DNA of 64,000 nt, taken from assembly GCA_012064385.1 (NCBI GenBank), contig QRDG01000408.1, positions 632,925 through 696,924 of the forward strand. Reading direction: 5' to 3'. This document shows, one piece after another, positions 21,708 through 32,999 of this stretch. Source of the stretch: Puccinellia tenuiflora. Its lineage: Eukaryota > Streptophyta > Magnoliopsida > Poales > Poaceae. The notes beneath the pieces are model-generated. The model did not search any database, was not told where the DNA came from, and saw only the letters and a list, made by a program, of their open reading frames with translations. Position numbers and translations under genes: made by a program. Positions within the stretch are counted from its first letter, which is position 1, and the number at the start of each line of letters is the position of its first letter.

Positions 21708-22524
21708 CTACATCCGCGTCGCGCCTGGCCCTCCCGCCGCCGCCGACATGTCGGACTCCTTCTGACGGTACGTACGTGAGCCGTCTGTCCATTCCATTGT
21801 CCTCATCAAAGAAAAGTCTACACGCTGTCCACATCACCTTTGACAAAACACGCATGCAGTGACTGTGTTTTTTTTACTACGCCGAGCACGTGAAGAACCT
21901 ATGGGACACGCTCTTCGGCCTACTGCCTGAGGCACTTGGACACCAGCCCAGTCACTTGGCTGACATAGGGTGCAACCTCGGCCAGATGATACTCTGCCAC
22001 TACTACCCGCCCTGCCCCGAGCCTATGCTCTCTATCGGCACAACCCACCACTCAGACACCGACTTCCTCACCGTGCTCCTCCAGGACGGCGTTGCTGGGC
22101 TCCAGGTCATCCACGAGGACTGGTAGGTCGTCGCAGAGCCGATTCCTGGAGCGCTCATCATCAACATCAGCGAGCTCTTACACGTATGTTTGTCCAAAGT
22201 ATTTGAAACCAAAACAATCAAGACCCCACAAGGTTACGGTTCATCCTTTTGCAAAGTAGTGACATGCACACATGTCGAGATTGTCTCAAATGACAGGTTC
22301 AAGAGGGTGGAGCATCGAGTCCTCGCGAAGAATGCCACGATAAGGGTCTCCATCGCATACTTCCGAACAATCCGAGAGCAACGAGGGTGTACGGCCCCAT
22401 CAAGGAGCTATTATCGATGGAGAACCCACCACTATACATGGAGACACTCATTAAGGACTATATTGCGCATTTCTACTCCATCGGTTTGGGCCCAAAAGCA
22501 GCCATCAATGATTTCCGTATATGA

Positions 22525-23623
22525 GTATCGTGTAAAGAATATTTATAAGTTCACCAATAAATCAACAACAACTTCCAACCGTGCATGCATTTTCTTGACG
22601 AATAACTTCCAACTAGAAGGGTAGGTGCACACTTTGCTGCGCGGATGTTTTTGTTTGGTCATATGTTCAAAGGTAGTTGCATCCCCGTTACCGCCCTCAT
22701 TCAAACTCCCTGAAAACAGATGGGGAGACATAACACAATGAATGTTCATAGTTTTTCGGAAAAGCAAGAATGACATCACATTATTGTCTAAGCTAAAAAA
22801 GGCATCATATTTTCTATGAAAAATTACATCAATTTTAGCTTCACAGCTATTCACATGCCCCAATGTGTGCGCAAGGCATCGACACAACAAGATTAATTAC
22901 CAGCCATTTCAGTTGCAGCAATTATGCACAAAATATATCGTTCCAAAAGCATCCTTTCATAGAGCAGGCCAAAGAAGTCATGGACCTAGGGCAGTGAGAG
23001 CAACATCCTGACATGTCTACTTGTGGGACGACCTGTAGATGCAATTTGCGTTCATTAAAATTCGATATATTCTATGAGAAGTATGTACTACCAAAACAAC
23101 ATAAAGCATCCATATTCATTACACGTGGCTTGAAGCTCCTGAATCCTGATAGAACCAATCTTTGCCCATAACTTACATTCAAAACAATGTTTCTAAATGA
23201 AAATATAGAACTTTCTGGCATAGATTCAGAAATAAAACACACGCCTTTCGGTCCTCCAATAGTCACCAGATTTTTGCTGCATTTACAGCACTTATTGCAT
23301 CTATTAGTCATGAGTGTTTCCCTCAACCCAGCAAAAGAATCAACATTAGAAAATATAATTATTAACTCATGCAATCTATTCTTTATGTTGTTGATTTCAA
23401 GTATAATGATCTAGACCGTGAGCAAGAAACAAAAACATACCAAAGCACTTCCCTGTTGTGTTGACGCCAACATGAACTGAACCTGCTCAGCTACAACAAT
23501 TCTCCTAGGAGCGGTCATCATAATCTCTCCTGCACATAACCAAAAGAGGCGCTACCGACACCAACCAATTAGGATCAAGTGAAGAACCATCGAAGTCTTA
23601 AGATAGAAAATTCTTAATCCCGC
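22525..23623 (-). other. intergenic DNA with two exon-like minus-strand segments of unknown nature
   Basis: Read on the minus strand, 23441-23529 is open and bounded by a CAG acceptor and a GT donor (frame includes IMMTAPRRIVVAEQVQF). A second open stretch near 23080-23380 contains CNKCCKCSKNLV, a cluster of cysteines. They may be two exons of an unidentified gene or of a transposon. No start, stop or family could be recognised, and phase continuity is not certain. The outer CACTA inserted immediately to the right. Confidence 0.3.
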
Positions 23624-24110
23624 CACTACGGGAAAGCCACGATACGCCGACGGCCGGAAGCCGTCGGCGTAAGACCAGAAACCGTCGGCGTATCGGTACG
23701 CCGACGGCCGCCGTCGGCGTATGGCCGTCGGCGTATCCTTCCGTCGGCGTACGATACAAGCCGTCGGCGTATACGACAGCCGTCGGCGTATGGTAGGTGG
23801 GGCCCACAAGACGCCGTCCGTCTCCGTTTCCGTCAACATGTCATACGCCGACGGCAATGCCGTCGGCGTACTTGTCGACGTGGCTTGCTCATGTGCGTCC
23901 GGCAGGCACACTACGCCGACGGCGTTTGCCGTCGGCGTATAAGCCAGCTCCTGACAGCCTGGCCCCACCCCTGCGCGTCTGGTAGGTTCCTACGCCGACG
24001 GCAATGCTGTCGGCGTATGTGTCACCATAAGGTGACGTGGCCGTTTCCTGTGTGCCTGGCAGGCATCCTACGCCGACGGCATTGCCGTCGGCGTATGGGT
24101 GACCATACTG
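23624..24110. repeat. outer CACTA left subterminal repeats
   Basis: More than a dozen copies of CGCCGACGGC/GCCGTCGGCG occur here, many paired into perfect palindromes such as TACGCCGACGGC followed after a few bases by GCCGTCGGCGTA. This is the same motif set as at 41398-41703. They are probable transposase-binding sites by analogy with En/Spm. Confidence 0.85.
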
Positions 24111-24338
24111 CAGGTTTTTGTGGATGCTGGTTTACAGCACATTTTAAATACAAATAAAATTGCATAAATACAAAACATCACAGAACTCACATAATATCAT
24201 ACATATATATACCATACCATCATAGAAACTTCAAATGACAAATATAAACCAAAATTACACTCATACAAAGTCGAAATGGCACAAACATAGTTCAAACTCA
24301 TCCAAACACACCCGGAGAGCCCGAGGTACCCATCTCCG

Positions 24339-25173
24339 GGAATTTTTTTTTAATAATACACGAAAATTACTTAATTCCGGAAATATTACGCACATTTTAT
24401 TTTTTTCAAAAATAGAATCCAGTCGGTCTTGGTGAGGACGACAGGTGCTAATCGGTTTGGCTGAGGACGACTACGTGCTAGTCGTCGTTGCTGAGGACGA
24501 CTACGTGCGTTGTACGCGTGGGCCGAGGACTGCACACGGACGAGAGAACCTGTCGGCTTCACCGAAGACGATTAGTACTAATCGTCCTGGCCGAAGACGA
24601 TAGGTGCGATGGTACTGTTCACGCGCCTAAAAACTTTTCCAAAAAATTCAAAAAAAATACATGGATGTAGCTAACTCGTATTTACTACGATCGTGCAAAA
24701 ATTCACTGGAAAACACATTATATTTTAGGCTCAGGAAAAAAGACAAAATCAGCGAATTTTGGAAGCTGGACACGAATCACGTACTGTTCATCGATTGGTC
24801 TACTGGGCAGTCGTGTTAGCCAAGGACGAGTAGGACTGGCCGCTGACTGTGTCAGATGGATTTTGTCCTCTTCTCCTGCTAGATGTAGCCTGGATGCATG
24901 TAGCAACTTGATATTGTGCAGTACAAAAATTAATTCTTGGATTAGCACCAGTCGGCTTCGCCAACGCCGAGTACGACCTCGCGTTGTATGCATGCACGGA
25001 TGAGCACTTGTCGGCTTCAGCAACGACGACTAGCACGTAGTCGTCCTCAGCCAAACCGATTAGCACCTATCGTCCTCACCAAGACCGATTGGATTCTATT
25101 TTTGAAAAAAATAAAATGTGCGTAATATTTCCGGAATTAAGTAATTTTCGTGTATTATTTTAAAAAAAATTCC
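24339..25173. mobile_element. 835-bp Mutator-like non-autonomous element with long inverted repeats
   Basis: Inverted ends begin GGAATTTTTTTT and match closely for about 153 bp (24339-24495 against 25018-25173), with weaker similarity further in. The element is flanked by the 10-bp direct repeat CCCATCTCCG (24329-24338 and 25174-25183). Long inverted repeats with a 9-11-bp duplication indicate a Mutator-like element. The arms carry repeats of GAGGACGACTACGTGC. No transposase is present. A transcript across it would fold into a long hairpin. Confidence 0.85.
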
Positions 25174-25358
25174 CCCATCTCCGACCGCGTGAGAGCCCGA
25201 TGACTCTTTGCCGCTGCTCATCTTGCTCAATCACCTGCATTGAGAAAGGGTAAACAATTAATAAGCATGATAAAAATATAATAAAATGTAGAAAGGGCAA
25301 TTAATAAGCATAATAAACATGTACAAGGGCAATTAATAAGCATGTTGAAAAATAAATA

Positions 25359-27060
25359 TTAAGCATAATAAAGACATAATAAAATGTAGAAGACATAATA
25401 AAAGACATAATAAAGACATAAAAGACCCTCACCATCACTCTCATAGTTATGTCTTGGGTTCTCATCATCACTATCAACATCACTATCACGTGTATAAATT
25501 GGAACCTCATCGCACGGTGGAGGCTCATCATCGTCATCACGATCAAACTTGTTGAGAACATCTATGTCCTTTACATCCACCACTAAGTCACCACCTATCT
25601 GTGCATTGTCCTCGCGGTCCTCAAGACCTTGTATACCAAACTCCCCAAAGGTTTGTTCCTCTTGATAGAAAATCCCCTCGTATGTTTCAGGGTCAATGTT
25701 GTTGTAATCGTCTTCGGAGGGCATGGGTAGCTTACCATGTGGCGATACATGGAACACGACTTCCCACCCAATGAGTCCCTCTTTCTTGCATGGGTAGGGC
25801 AAATAATAAACTTGCCTCGCTTGGTGAGCCACAACAAAGACATCGGAACCCTCGTAGGTGGTTGAAGGCTTAACTTCAACTAACCCAATGGAAGGGGTAC
25901 TTCTATGTCCATTAACATGGTCGAACCAGTGGCATTTGAACACAACAAGTTTGAGTTCTATGTTCGTGTTATTGAACGTCAGCTCGTATACGTTCTGTAA
26001 CTTTGCGTAGTAATCAAATTCACCGGCTCCTTTGGTGAAGACCCCGGTATTTATAGTCTTTGCATTTGGCCGACTGTTCTGGTGAAACTCTGTATGGAAG
26101 CGGTACCCATTCACATCATACTTCTCATACATCTCGACTCTACGGTTACAACCTTGGGAGACACATCTCAACTCATCCGACATCACAATGTTGGGATCAG
26201 CTCCCTACAAGTACAAATTGTTTGTGCATTAGTAGGAGGTACAAGACACGGATTGCAAGGTAGAAGGGACAGGTTAGAAATTACCTTTTCCCTGAACCAA
26301 GCCGTGAATTTTTTCTTTCCGGGGGCACCCTCTTTCAAAAGAGTGTCCAGCTCGGCTTCATCGGGTCCCTCTGATGCTCCCGACCACATTTCATCCGTGA
26401 ATTGGCTAAAAGGAGAAAATACGTATTAGACCAAAACCGAGTTAGTAATTGCAAACTAATTTGTTCACCATTTTACCTAAGGAAACTGCCATCTTCCTCC
26501 TCCCCGTCGCGGACCACTTCATTCATGTTCATAAGCACATAGAGCATTATGCACTCCAGCTCTTCATTGCTCAAGGTATACCTTTGCGCCACCGGCCTTG
26601 CCACCGGGAAACTGGAAGAGGGCGAGCTTGGGGTCTAGCTTGGGCTCGTCGATGTTGTACCGAGAGGCCTGGTTATGCATTGTGGGAACATCATCGGGAT
26701 AGTACGTTAGCCTGGCATCTGTCATCTCCTGGAGGATAGTTGCCTCAGCTATGCATGCTTCAATCTTATTTTTGTTTCCACATTTGGTTCGAATATACTT
26801 GAACTCTCTCTCAATACAAAACTGCCAACGAAACTGCACCGGTCCACCCATGAGTGCCTCGTTCGCTAGATGCACAACAAGATGTGCCATCGGAGTAAAG
26901 AAGCCTGGCGGAAATATCATCTCTAAGTTACATAGCAACTCCGGCACAAGGTCATGCAGCTTCTGAATAATCAGTGGACATATCTGCTTAGCACAGAGCG
27001 TGCGGAAGAAATGGCTCAACTCCGCGAGCACTCGCCAGATACGGTCCATCCGGAATGGGA
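25359..27060 (-). pseudogene. 3' part of the outer CACTA tnp2 gene (DUF4218/DUF4216-type domains)
   Basis: The minus-strand exon near 26564-27050 has VLAELSHFFRTLCAK, ICPLIIQKL, IFPPGFFTPMAHLVVHL and GGPVQFRWQFCIER. This matches the FFRQLCSK, IFPPAFFDVMVHLAVHL and GPVHYGWMYPIER region of the intact TNP2. A short exon near 26280-26390 (KKFTAWFREK) corresponds to TLKKEFPTWFEKH. The next exon (25436-26186) has YGVLKE-equivalent YYAKLQNVYEL, VVFKCHWFD and QARQVYYL, and ends in an acidic tail. The tnp2 N-terminal and catalytic core regions are absent. At about 27045 the coding homology stops abruptly at unrelated triplicated DNA. It is not functional as a transposase. Confidence 0.75.
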
Positions 27061-28010
27061 GTTTCCACCTGGAGGAGCTGAACTCTTGCAACTCCAGAGA
27101 AAACCCTAGCTTTTCCTAGTTTATCTGATTCATTCTCTTGACTTGAGTTGTGGCAAGTGTCTTCATTCCATCATCTTCTTTTCTCACATCTCTTCTGTTC
27201 TCTCAGTGCCTCTTCTGGTTATACGACATCGATCGCACCTGATTGGACAAAGAAGCATAAGAAAATAGCTGAAGAGCATAATCGCACCGAAACTGGGAAC
27301 GTTATTTTATGTTGTTTCCTCGTCTCAGCTTCTTCCTTTTCACGACGCTTCTGTTCTTCTAGTGTTTCTTCTTCTTGCCTTTTATGTTCACATGGTGGGA
27401 CATGTGAACACATAAGGAACCCAATTTGGGCACATGTCATCACATGATCCCATCGGTTCCATCCGGAATGGGAGTTTCCACCTGGAGGAGCTGAACTCTT
27501 GCAACTCCAGAGAAAACCCTAGCTTTTCCTAGTTTATCTGATTCATTCTCTTGACTTGAGTTGTCGCAAGTGTCTTCATTCCATCATCTTCTTTTTTCAC
27601 ATCTCTTCTGTTCTCTCAGTGCCTCTTCTGGTTATACGACATCGATCGCACCTGATTGGACAAAGAAGCATAAGAAAGTAGCTGAAGAGCATAATCGCAC
27701 CGAAACTGGGAACGTTATTTTATGTTGTTTCCTCGTCTCAGCTTCTTCCTTTTCATTTATGTTGTTTCCCCGTCTCAGCTTCTTCCTTTTCACGACGCTT
27801 CTGATCTTCTAGTGTTTCTTCTTCTTGTCTTTCCTAGTTTATGTGATTCATTCTCTTGACTTGAGTTGTGGCAAGTGTCTTCATTCCATCATCTTCTTTT
27901 CTCACATCTCTTCTGTTCTCTCAGTGCCTCTTCTGGTTATACGATGTCGATCGCACCTGATTGGACAAAGAAGCATAAGAAAGTAGCCGAAGAGCATAAT
28001 CACACAAATA
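27045..28010. repeat. three-copy direct repeat (~375-410 bp unit) inside the outer CACTA
   Basis: Copies begin at about 27045, 27456 and 27830 (the last lacks the first ~70 bp). All share TCATTCTCTTGACTTGAG, TCATTCCATCATCTTC and the frame GYTTSIAPDWTKKHKK. The plus-strand frame resembles a short signal-peptide-like ORF but has no recognised family. The third copy diverges after AAGAGCATAATC. The repeat starts exactly where the tnp2 fragment ends. Confidence 0.8.
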
Positions 28011-28267
28011 TGGAATCGTTATTTTATGTTTGGTCTCTCCGGGATTGTTTGTTTGGTCTCTCCGGTTCTCTTTGGCAGCCCATCCATCGTCAGAAAAGGC
28101 AAGTGCTGGGAATGATTCTGATAGCTGAATGTTGTATGTGTGTGCCCACCTATATTTTCTTCATATGTTGTTCCTCTTTCTCGAGATCGAACCGTTCAAA
28201 CGCTAAGTTCATGCGGGTTCCGGAAGAATCAAACCGTTATTTTATGCGGGTGGGATACATAAATAGG

Positions 28268-28510
28268 CACTACAAGGGATCTGATATACTGTGACGAGCT
28301 AAAACTGTCATGCAATAGTCAAAAACGTCACGAAAAACCACTCTGTGATGTTTTTTGGGCGTCACAAGTATCGTCACGGAATCCCCGTCACAGATTCCTC
28401 CTAGTGACGCGACGCGCAGAATAACGTCACCGGATATGACACCCACGTCTCATGATTAAAAACGTCACAAATGGTGATGACGTCATGTGTGATGTCATGT
28501 GATATTTAAA
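28268..28510. repeat. inner CACTA left terminal and subterminal repeats
   Basis: The terminal inverted repeat is followed by many short GTCAC/GTGAC words in both orientations (for example AACGTCACAAA, CCGTCACAG). These are candidate binding sites for the second protein. 28511-28927, up to the second gene stop, is AT-rich without features. Confidence 0.75.
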
Positions 28511-28927
28511 AAAAATAGAAAATAAAAATTCTTATCCATTTTTATTTAAAAAATTGGATTTATTTTCCGAATTATTTTTTTGGAAAATTAATTGTTTTTC
28601 ATGTATTTTCTAAAAATATCACAGGAAAAATGATTTTTTATATTTTTTCTTTTAATTGACAGGTAATATTTATTTTGGTTTTTAGCTAATATTTTCGGAT
28701 TATTTTGATAATAAATTCTGAACTAAATTTAATCAAATTGTGAATTTATATTTAATCCTGATACATATCACAATGTGTACCCAATTGCCATCGAAATCAA
28801 GATATATCACAACCAAATAGCATCATACACTGAAAGAAATGACAGTACGTAAGTTCCAATGTAAAATTGACACAAATAAAGACTAAGAAACTAGGTTCAT
28901 CCCAGCACCATCACATAATGATGGCCT

Positions 28928-31784
28928 TCATGCGCTAGTTGCTTGTTTCCGTAAGATGAAACTAAGAATGTTGTCCATTTCCTCTTGCTTCTTTTCGTAT
29001 GATTTCATTTTTTCTTCGTGGGTCTTCTTCACAGCTTCCAATTCTTCTTGTTGCTTCTTTTGCATCTCTTCCAATGCAGAGTCTTGCGCTTTAACTCTCT
29101 CGGTTAACTGCTGCTGGTACATCTCATGTGTCTCTATTGCTTCTTTATTCTGGTGTTCAACTTTTTCTTCTAGCTCTCGGATGCGTTCTGTAGAAGCAGA
29201 AGTTCTAGACCTCCCAGATCTTGATTGGTACCCCATGGTGGAAAGGAAGGTGCTTGAGGAGCTATGCTCCTTGAGAACTTCGGCTACAATCTGCATATCA
29301 GACACAGGTTCATCACCTTCTGATTGTGCTTTACTCCTTTCATTTTCCATGGCAGTCTGCATCATCGCTGAAGTTAGAGAGTTGATAGGTTGAATTACAC
29401 TTACAAAAGCATATAAAAAGCATGAATTAGAGCCGTAAACACCTATAAAATATAAGATTGGCATTCATCAAGCAAACAACCAATAAGAAGAACAATACTC
29501 CAATTAATTAGCTAACGATCAGTAATAATACATCAATAAAGGCAGCAGCCAGCTGCACAGCAAGCAAAACAACACAGTAAAAAACCAAACAGCTAGTAGC
29601 ACAACAATTAGCAGCAGGCCAGCAGCACAGCCAGCAGTCCATCAGTAACAGTAGAATTGTATATTTTGGCAGCAGCTATCAGCAGCCAACGGCTCTAAAA
29701 CCATTTTAACATAGCCAGCAACAAAAGCAATTCAAGTCGGCGAGAATAAAGAAAGAAATCTCACGTAGGCGTTAAGTGCTGACTCGCTCATGCAACCAGT
29801 CTTTCTTTTGGTATGTGTCTCTTTGAAAAAATCAATTGGACTAGGATCCTCGTTGTTGTACTTGTCTTTTTTCTACACAAGAGGTATGAATTCATATAAT
29901 TAGTATTCCATATACGAAGACATGATGTATTAGACATAGGAGTACAATGAGTTAGGTAATTCTTACAACTTGGTGGAAATGGGCAACATAAGACCTAGAG
30001 CCTGTAGTTTGGTGATGCTTGACAGCTTCTCGGCTCTCCTTGTTCTTTGCACAAGTTTTCTATATGAAGCAAATGAATACTAATATTATCAGTAGCAGCG
30101 GATATTAATAAAAACAACAAACATGTTCATTATGTACTAGGAATTATGCTACCAGTAGTATTTTTTATATCTTTAGTCAAGACAGTCATGCAATAAGACA
30201 CTTGCAGATACAACATCAGGCTTGCATTAAGTTTGAGGTAGTAGCACTTTAATTAAATATGTTGCTACCAAATGTGAAAGCAACTAGGCAAGGCAGAATG
30301 TGCAATTTTCCCTAAAACAAAGTAGTATGCATAACTTAAAATTCATTATAGATGTTGTGGTCAGCTGGTGGCATATTTAGCTACAAACCTTGTTTCTTGG
30401 ATCAAACCATTTGTTGACAAGAGCTTCCCAATTTTCTTGACTCACTTTGGGTGGCTTATTAGCTAAAGCTGCTTCAAAAGTACGACCTCCGACATAATCC
30501 CTCTTCAGCCTATATCGTTGTTGTCGAAGACCCTTCTGGAGTATATTTGTGCATACACTTCTGGACAACTCATCTTTTGAATCCATATCAAACTTTTTCT
30601 AAAAGCAGTGAATGATAGGAAACATCACCAGATAGACAATGCAGCTTGTGAAAATGGGAATGAAAAGAATGAAGGAAAATGTCTCACCGCAACATGACCA
30701 ATAGCTTTTGGAATAAGATGGTCTAGGCCTTTTTTTTGGTACTCTTTCCAATGTGTAGCAACAATCATGTTGCTACGGACGTGAATACCACACTCAGAAG
30801 TAAGCTTGGCCGCTTGCACGGGGTCAACGGGTCTTGCTCTGCCCACAGAGAAATCAATCTTCATCTTGTTCCCTCTGTTTCTTCTTGAATACTCCTGCAG
30901 TCCATGCCCCATGGTTGGTCTACGTTTACCTGGACCAGTGGAGCATACTAGAGCACCTACATCACAAGGTAAAGTGGACCTTTATTATTTCAAGTGAACT
31001 AGAAAGGAGATAATGTTAAGAGATGATGTTGCATATACCTTCGCCACGTAGTGTAACTGTGTTATCAATTTGGCAAGAGGTGTTTGTCATGTCTTGAGAA
31101 TGTTGCATCTCTGTATCAGCCTGAGGTGAGTTGCTGTCCTTGGAAGTTTGGTGAGGTGAAGTGCCACTGTCATTCGATGGGGTCTGTTCTGTCTGGTTAG
31201 ATTTAGATTTGGATGCTCTTGTCGTTCTTGTGGTAGTAGGTATAGCAGGCTTGGACCAAGCACGCTTTCTCCCTTGTGGCTTTGTAGAAGCTTGCTTTTC
31301 CTGGTTCAAAGAAGTTGGGAAAACATTGACTTTTACATTGCTAGAACAATTCGTTAGGGGGTATCAATTAATTGTGTTACTTAGTCGGCATTATGATTTA
31401 CACATGATATGAACAACTTTGAAATTTAGGTGCTGTATCAACACTGATGAACACATGTTTATGAACAGGTTAGAAAGAAAGGTATTATCTACTATGTATC
31501 ACACTAATATATAATACCCTTGTCTTTGACACAAGTAGAGTTGGCTCATGCTCCTCTTCTTCCCCAGAAACCTCATCGGCATCATCGGCCTCATCATCAT
31601 TTGGCTCATATTCGGAGCCACTGCCACCATCCTCACCTTTGTGCCTTTGTTTGTCATGACCACTCCCACCGTATACCAGTTCACCAGCTATTTTTTTAAT
31701 TTTCTCAAGAGGCGCTGCCCCTTCTGCCCTGTTCCTCGCAATCCTTGCCAACCTGTTCCTCTCATACTCCGGAGTTGCCGGCAT
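28928..31784 (-). CDS. CACTA second protein (plant Transposase_24 / Ptta-En-Spm type), seven exons
   Basis: Exons on the minus strand, 31518-31784, 31039-31300, 30688-30956, 30389-30598, 29967-30059, 29765-29872 and 28928-29356, have GT..AG borders and join in frame to 545 aa. The N-terminus is basic, then acidic (YEPNDDEADD). A Ser/Thr-rich linker follows. Conserved blocks of this family are VRSNMIVATHWKEY, RQQRYRLKRDY, KESREAVKHHQTTGSRSY and PSPIDFFKETHTKRKTG. The C-terminus is a long coiled coil (about residues 450-530). In En/Spm-like elements the second protein binds subterminal repeats and cooperates with TNP2 in transposition and in control of the element promoter; that role here is inferred. 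The last acceptor was chosen at the ATGCAG just before ACTGCC because the next upstream AG would introduce a stop. Confidence 0.8.
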
Positions 31785-32229
31785 GATCGTACTACATTGG
31801 ACAAGCAGTATATCATGAAACGTTAGGAACCAACATGTCAAACACATGATGAATAGATAAATACAAAAGCAACGCAAACACTACTCTGCGGGAATGTTCA
31901 GTTTCCTATTTCAAAATCTGCTAGACAAGCCGTAAAAAAATGCAAGAGAAAAATAATGACTTAAGTAAATCTGCTAATCAAGTGCTGCTGCTGGACAGGA
32001 CAAATTACTTAGAATAAGGTGCATAGTCAAAGCAGGATAGATCTTGTTCCATAAAGTTACCATCTATTTGGACATGTATGTTATGAATGTAAGGCGAGAG
32101 ACAATTTGGTTCATGCCTGACAAGATTTCGAATTATCCCTACAAGTATAAAACAGGTAGCATCATAGTTCAATCTAGAAAAGAGTTCAAAAGAGTTACTG
32201 TTCGGATGTATTTCAGCAAACATGCGTAA

Positions 32230-32800
32230 TCGGCAATCGCGGACTAGAAGCAGTTCGAACCAATACACGAAGCACTTGCAGACTTGCAGTTTCCAGTACT
32301 GCAAATTTCGGTCGTTACCTTGCGGCGGTGGCAGCGTTCTCTCTGGTGCAGGCTGCGGCGTTCTTGCGGGTGAGGCCGGCGGCTCCAATCCCGCCGGCGA
32401 GGAGGGCGACGTCGTTCCCGCAGTCTGGGGCGCGGAGGAGCAGGATGCGAGTGACGCGGCGGCCGGAATCCCGCGGATAAGGAGGGGGTGGCGTTCGATC
32501 TGCAGGGGCGGGTGGGATCGGAGGACCTGCCTCCGATCTGTTGGTGGCGAGAATGAGGGGAGTGGAGGAGGAGATGATATGGGCGAACGGCGAATTGCTA
32601 CGCGCGCGCAAAGATCGTGGGGGCTGAAAAAATTTCGGTGTCCGACCGGTGGGCGGGACGCCAAAAACTTGGAGAAGTGGAGGGAATGTGTTTTTTGGTG
32701 GAGGGAAAAATATAATTTTGGCGTGAACATATATAAAGAAAAAACTGGAGGGAATAGTTATTTGGTAACACGAAAAAAATTCCCTTGAATACATTTGGTT
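32230..32800 (-). other. GC-rich leader of the CACTA second gene
   Basis: A GC-rich stretch lies upstream of the second gene on its coding strand. Its flank (AGTGGAGGGAA words) is similar to the corresponding part of CACTA-1. It is probably promoter and 5' untranslated exon. The overlapping open frames here are not conserved motifs and are not called. Confidence 0.45.
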
Positions 32801-32999
32801 TCAGAAATAGGAAATGACTTTTTAAAATTGAAAGATCATCTTTAACTATCATCAAGAGGAAAAATTTCCATCTCATCATTAAAAACAAATTAAATTTTAA
32901 TTCATCTCGTACAGATTTATAGATATGATACACCTCTTCGTGAATGATTTTTTTTTGTAAAGTTTGTCAAAAATCAAGTTTATCATTTTTTCTATCAAC

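Larger units (their letters stand above)
20388..22524 (+). pseudogene. 2-oxoglutarate/Fe(II)-dependent dioxygenase pseudogene (ACC oxidase homolog type)
   Basis: Fragments of one dioxygenase are recognisable in order: AAAEWG, MAAALDTARAFHEAP, ARLYTRDPARPVKY, NFDLHQSKVA, then YAEHVKNLWDTLFGLLPEAL, CHYYPPCPEP, the iron-binding HSDTDFLTVLLQD, GLQVIHEDW, and after an intron (22184-22279) NDRFKRVEHRV and the end LGPKAAINDF. Known defects: frameshifts in the first exon; a 22-bp insertion at 20588; a 1.05-kb AT-rich insertion at 20655-21707; an in-frame TAG at 22124 after the HEDW codons; and a frameshift in the last exon after the RVSIAYF codons. The N-terminal part before AAAEWG is not recognisable. 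Intact relatives hydroxylate or oxidise small molecules in the cytosol, but the substrate of this subgroup cannot be read from the sequence. It cannot make an active enzyme. Confidence 0.85.

Noticed and set aside
23640..24110. Regular palindromic repeats that could be mistaken for a CRISPR array
   Set aside because: Spacing is irregular, repeats are short (about 10-27 bp) and palindromic, and they lie exactly at a CACTA end in a plant genome; they are subterminal repeats.
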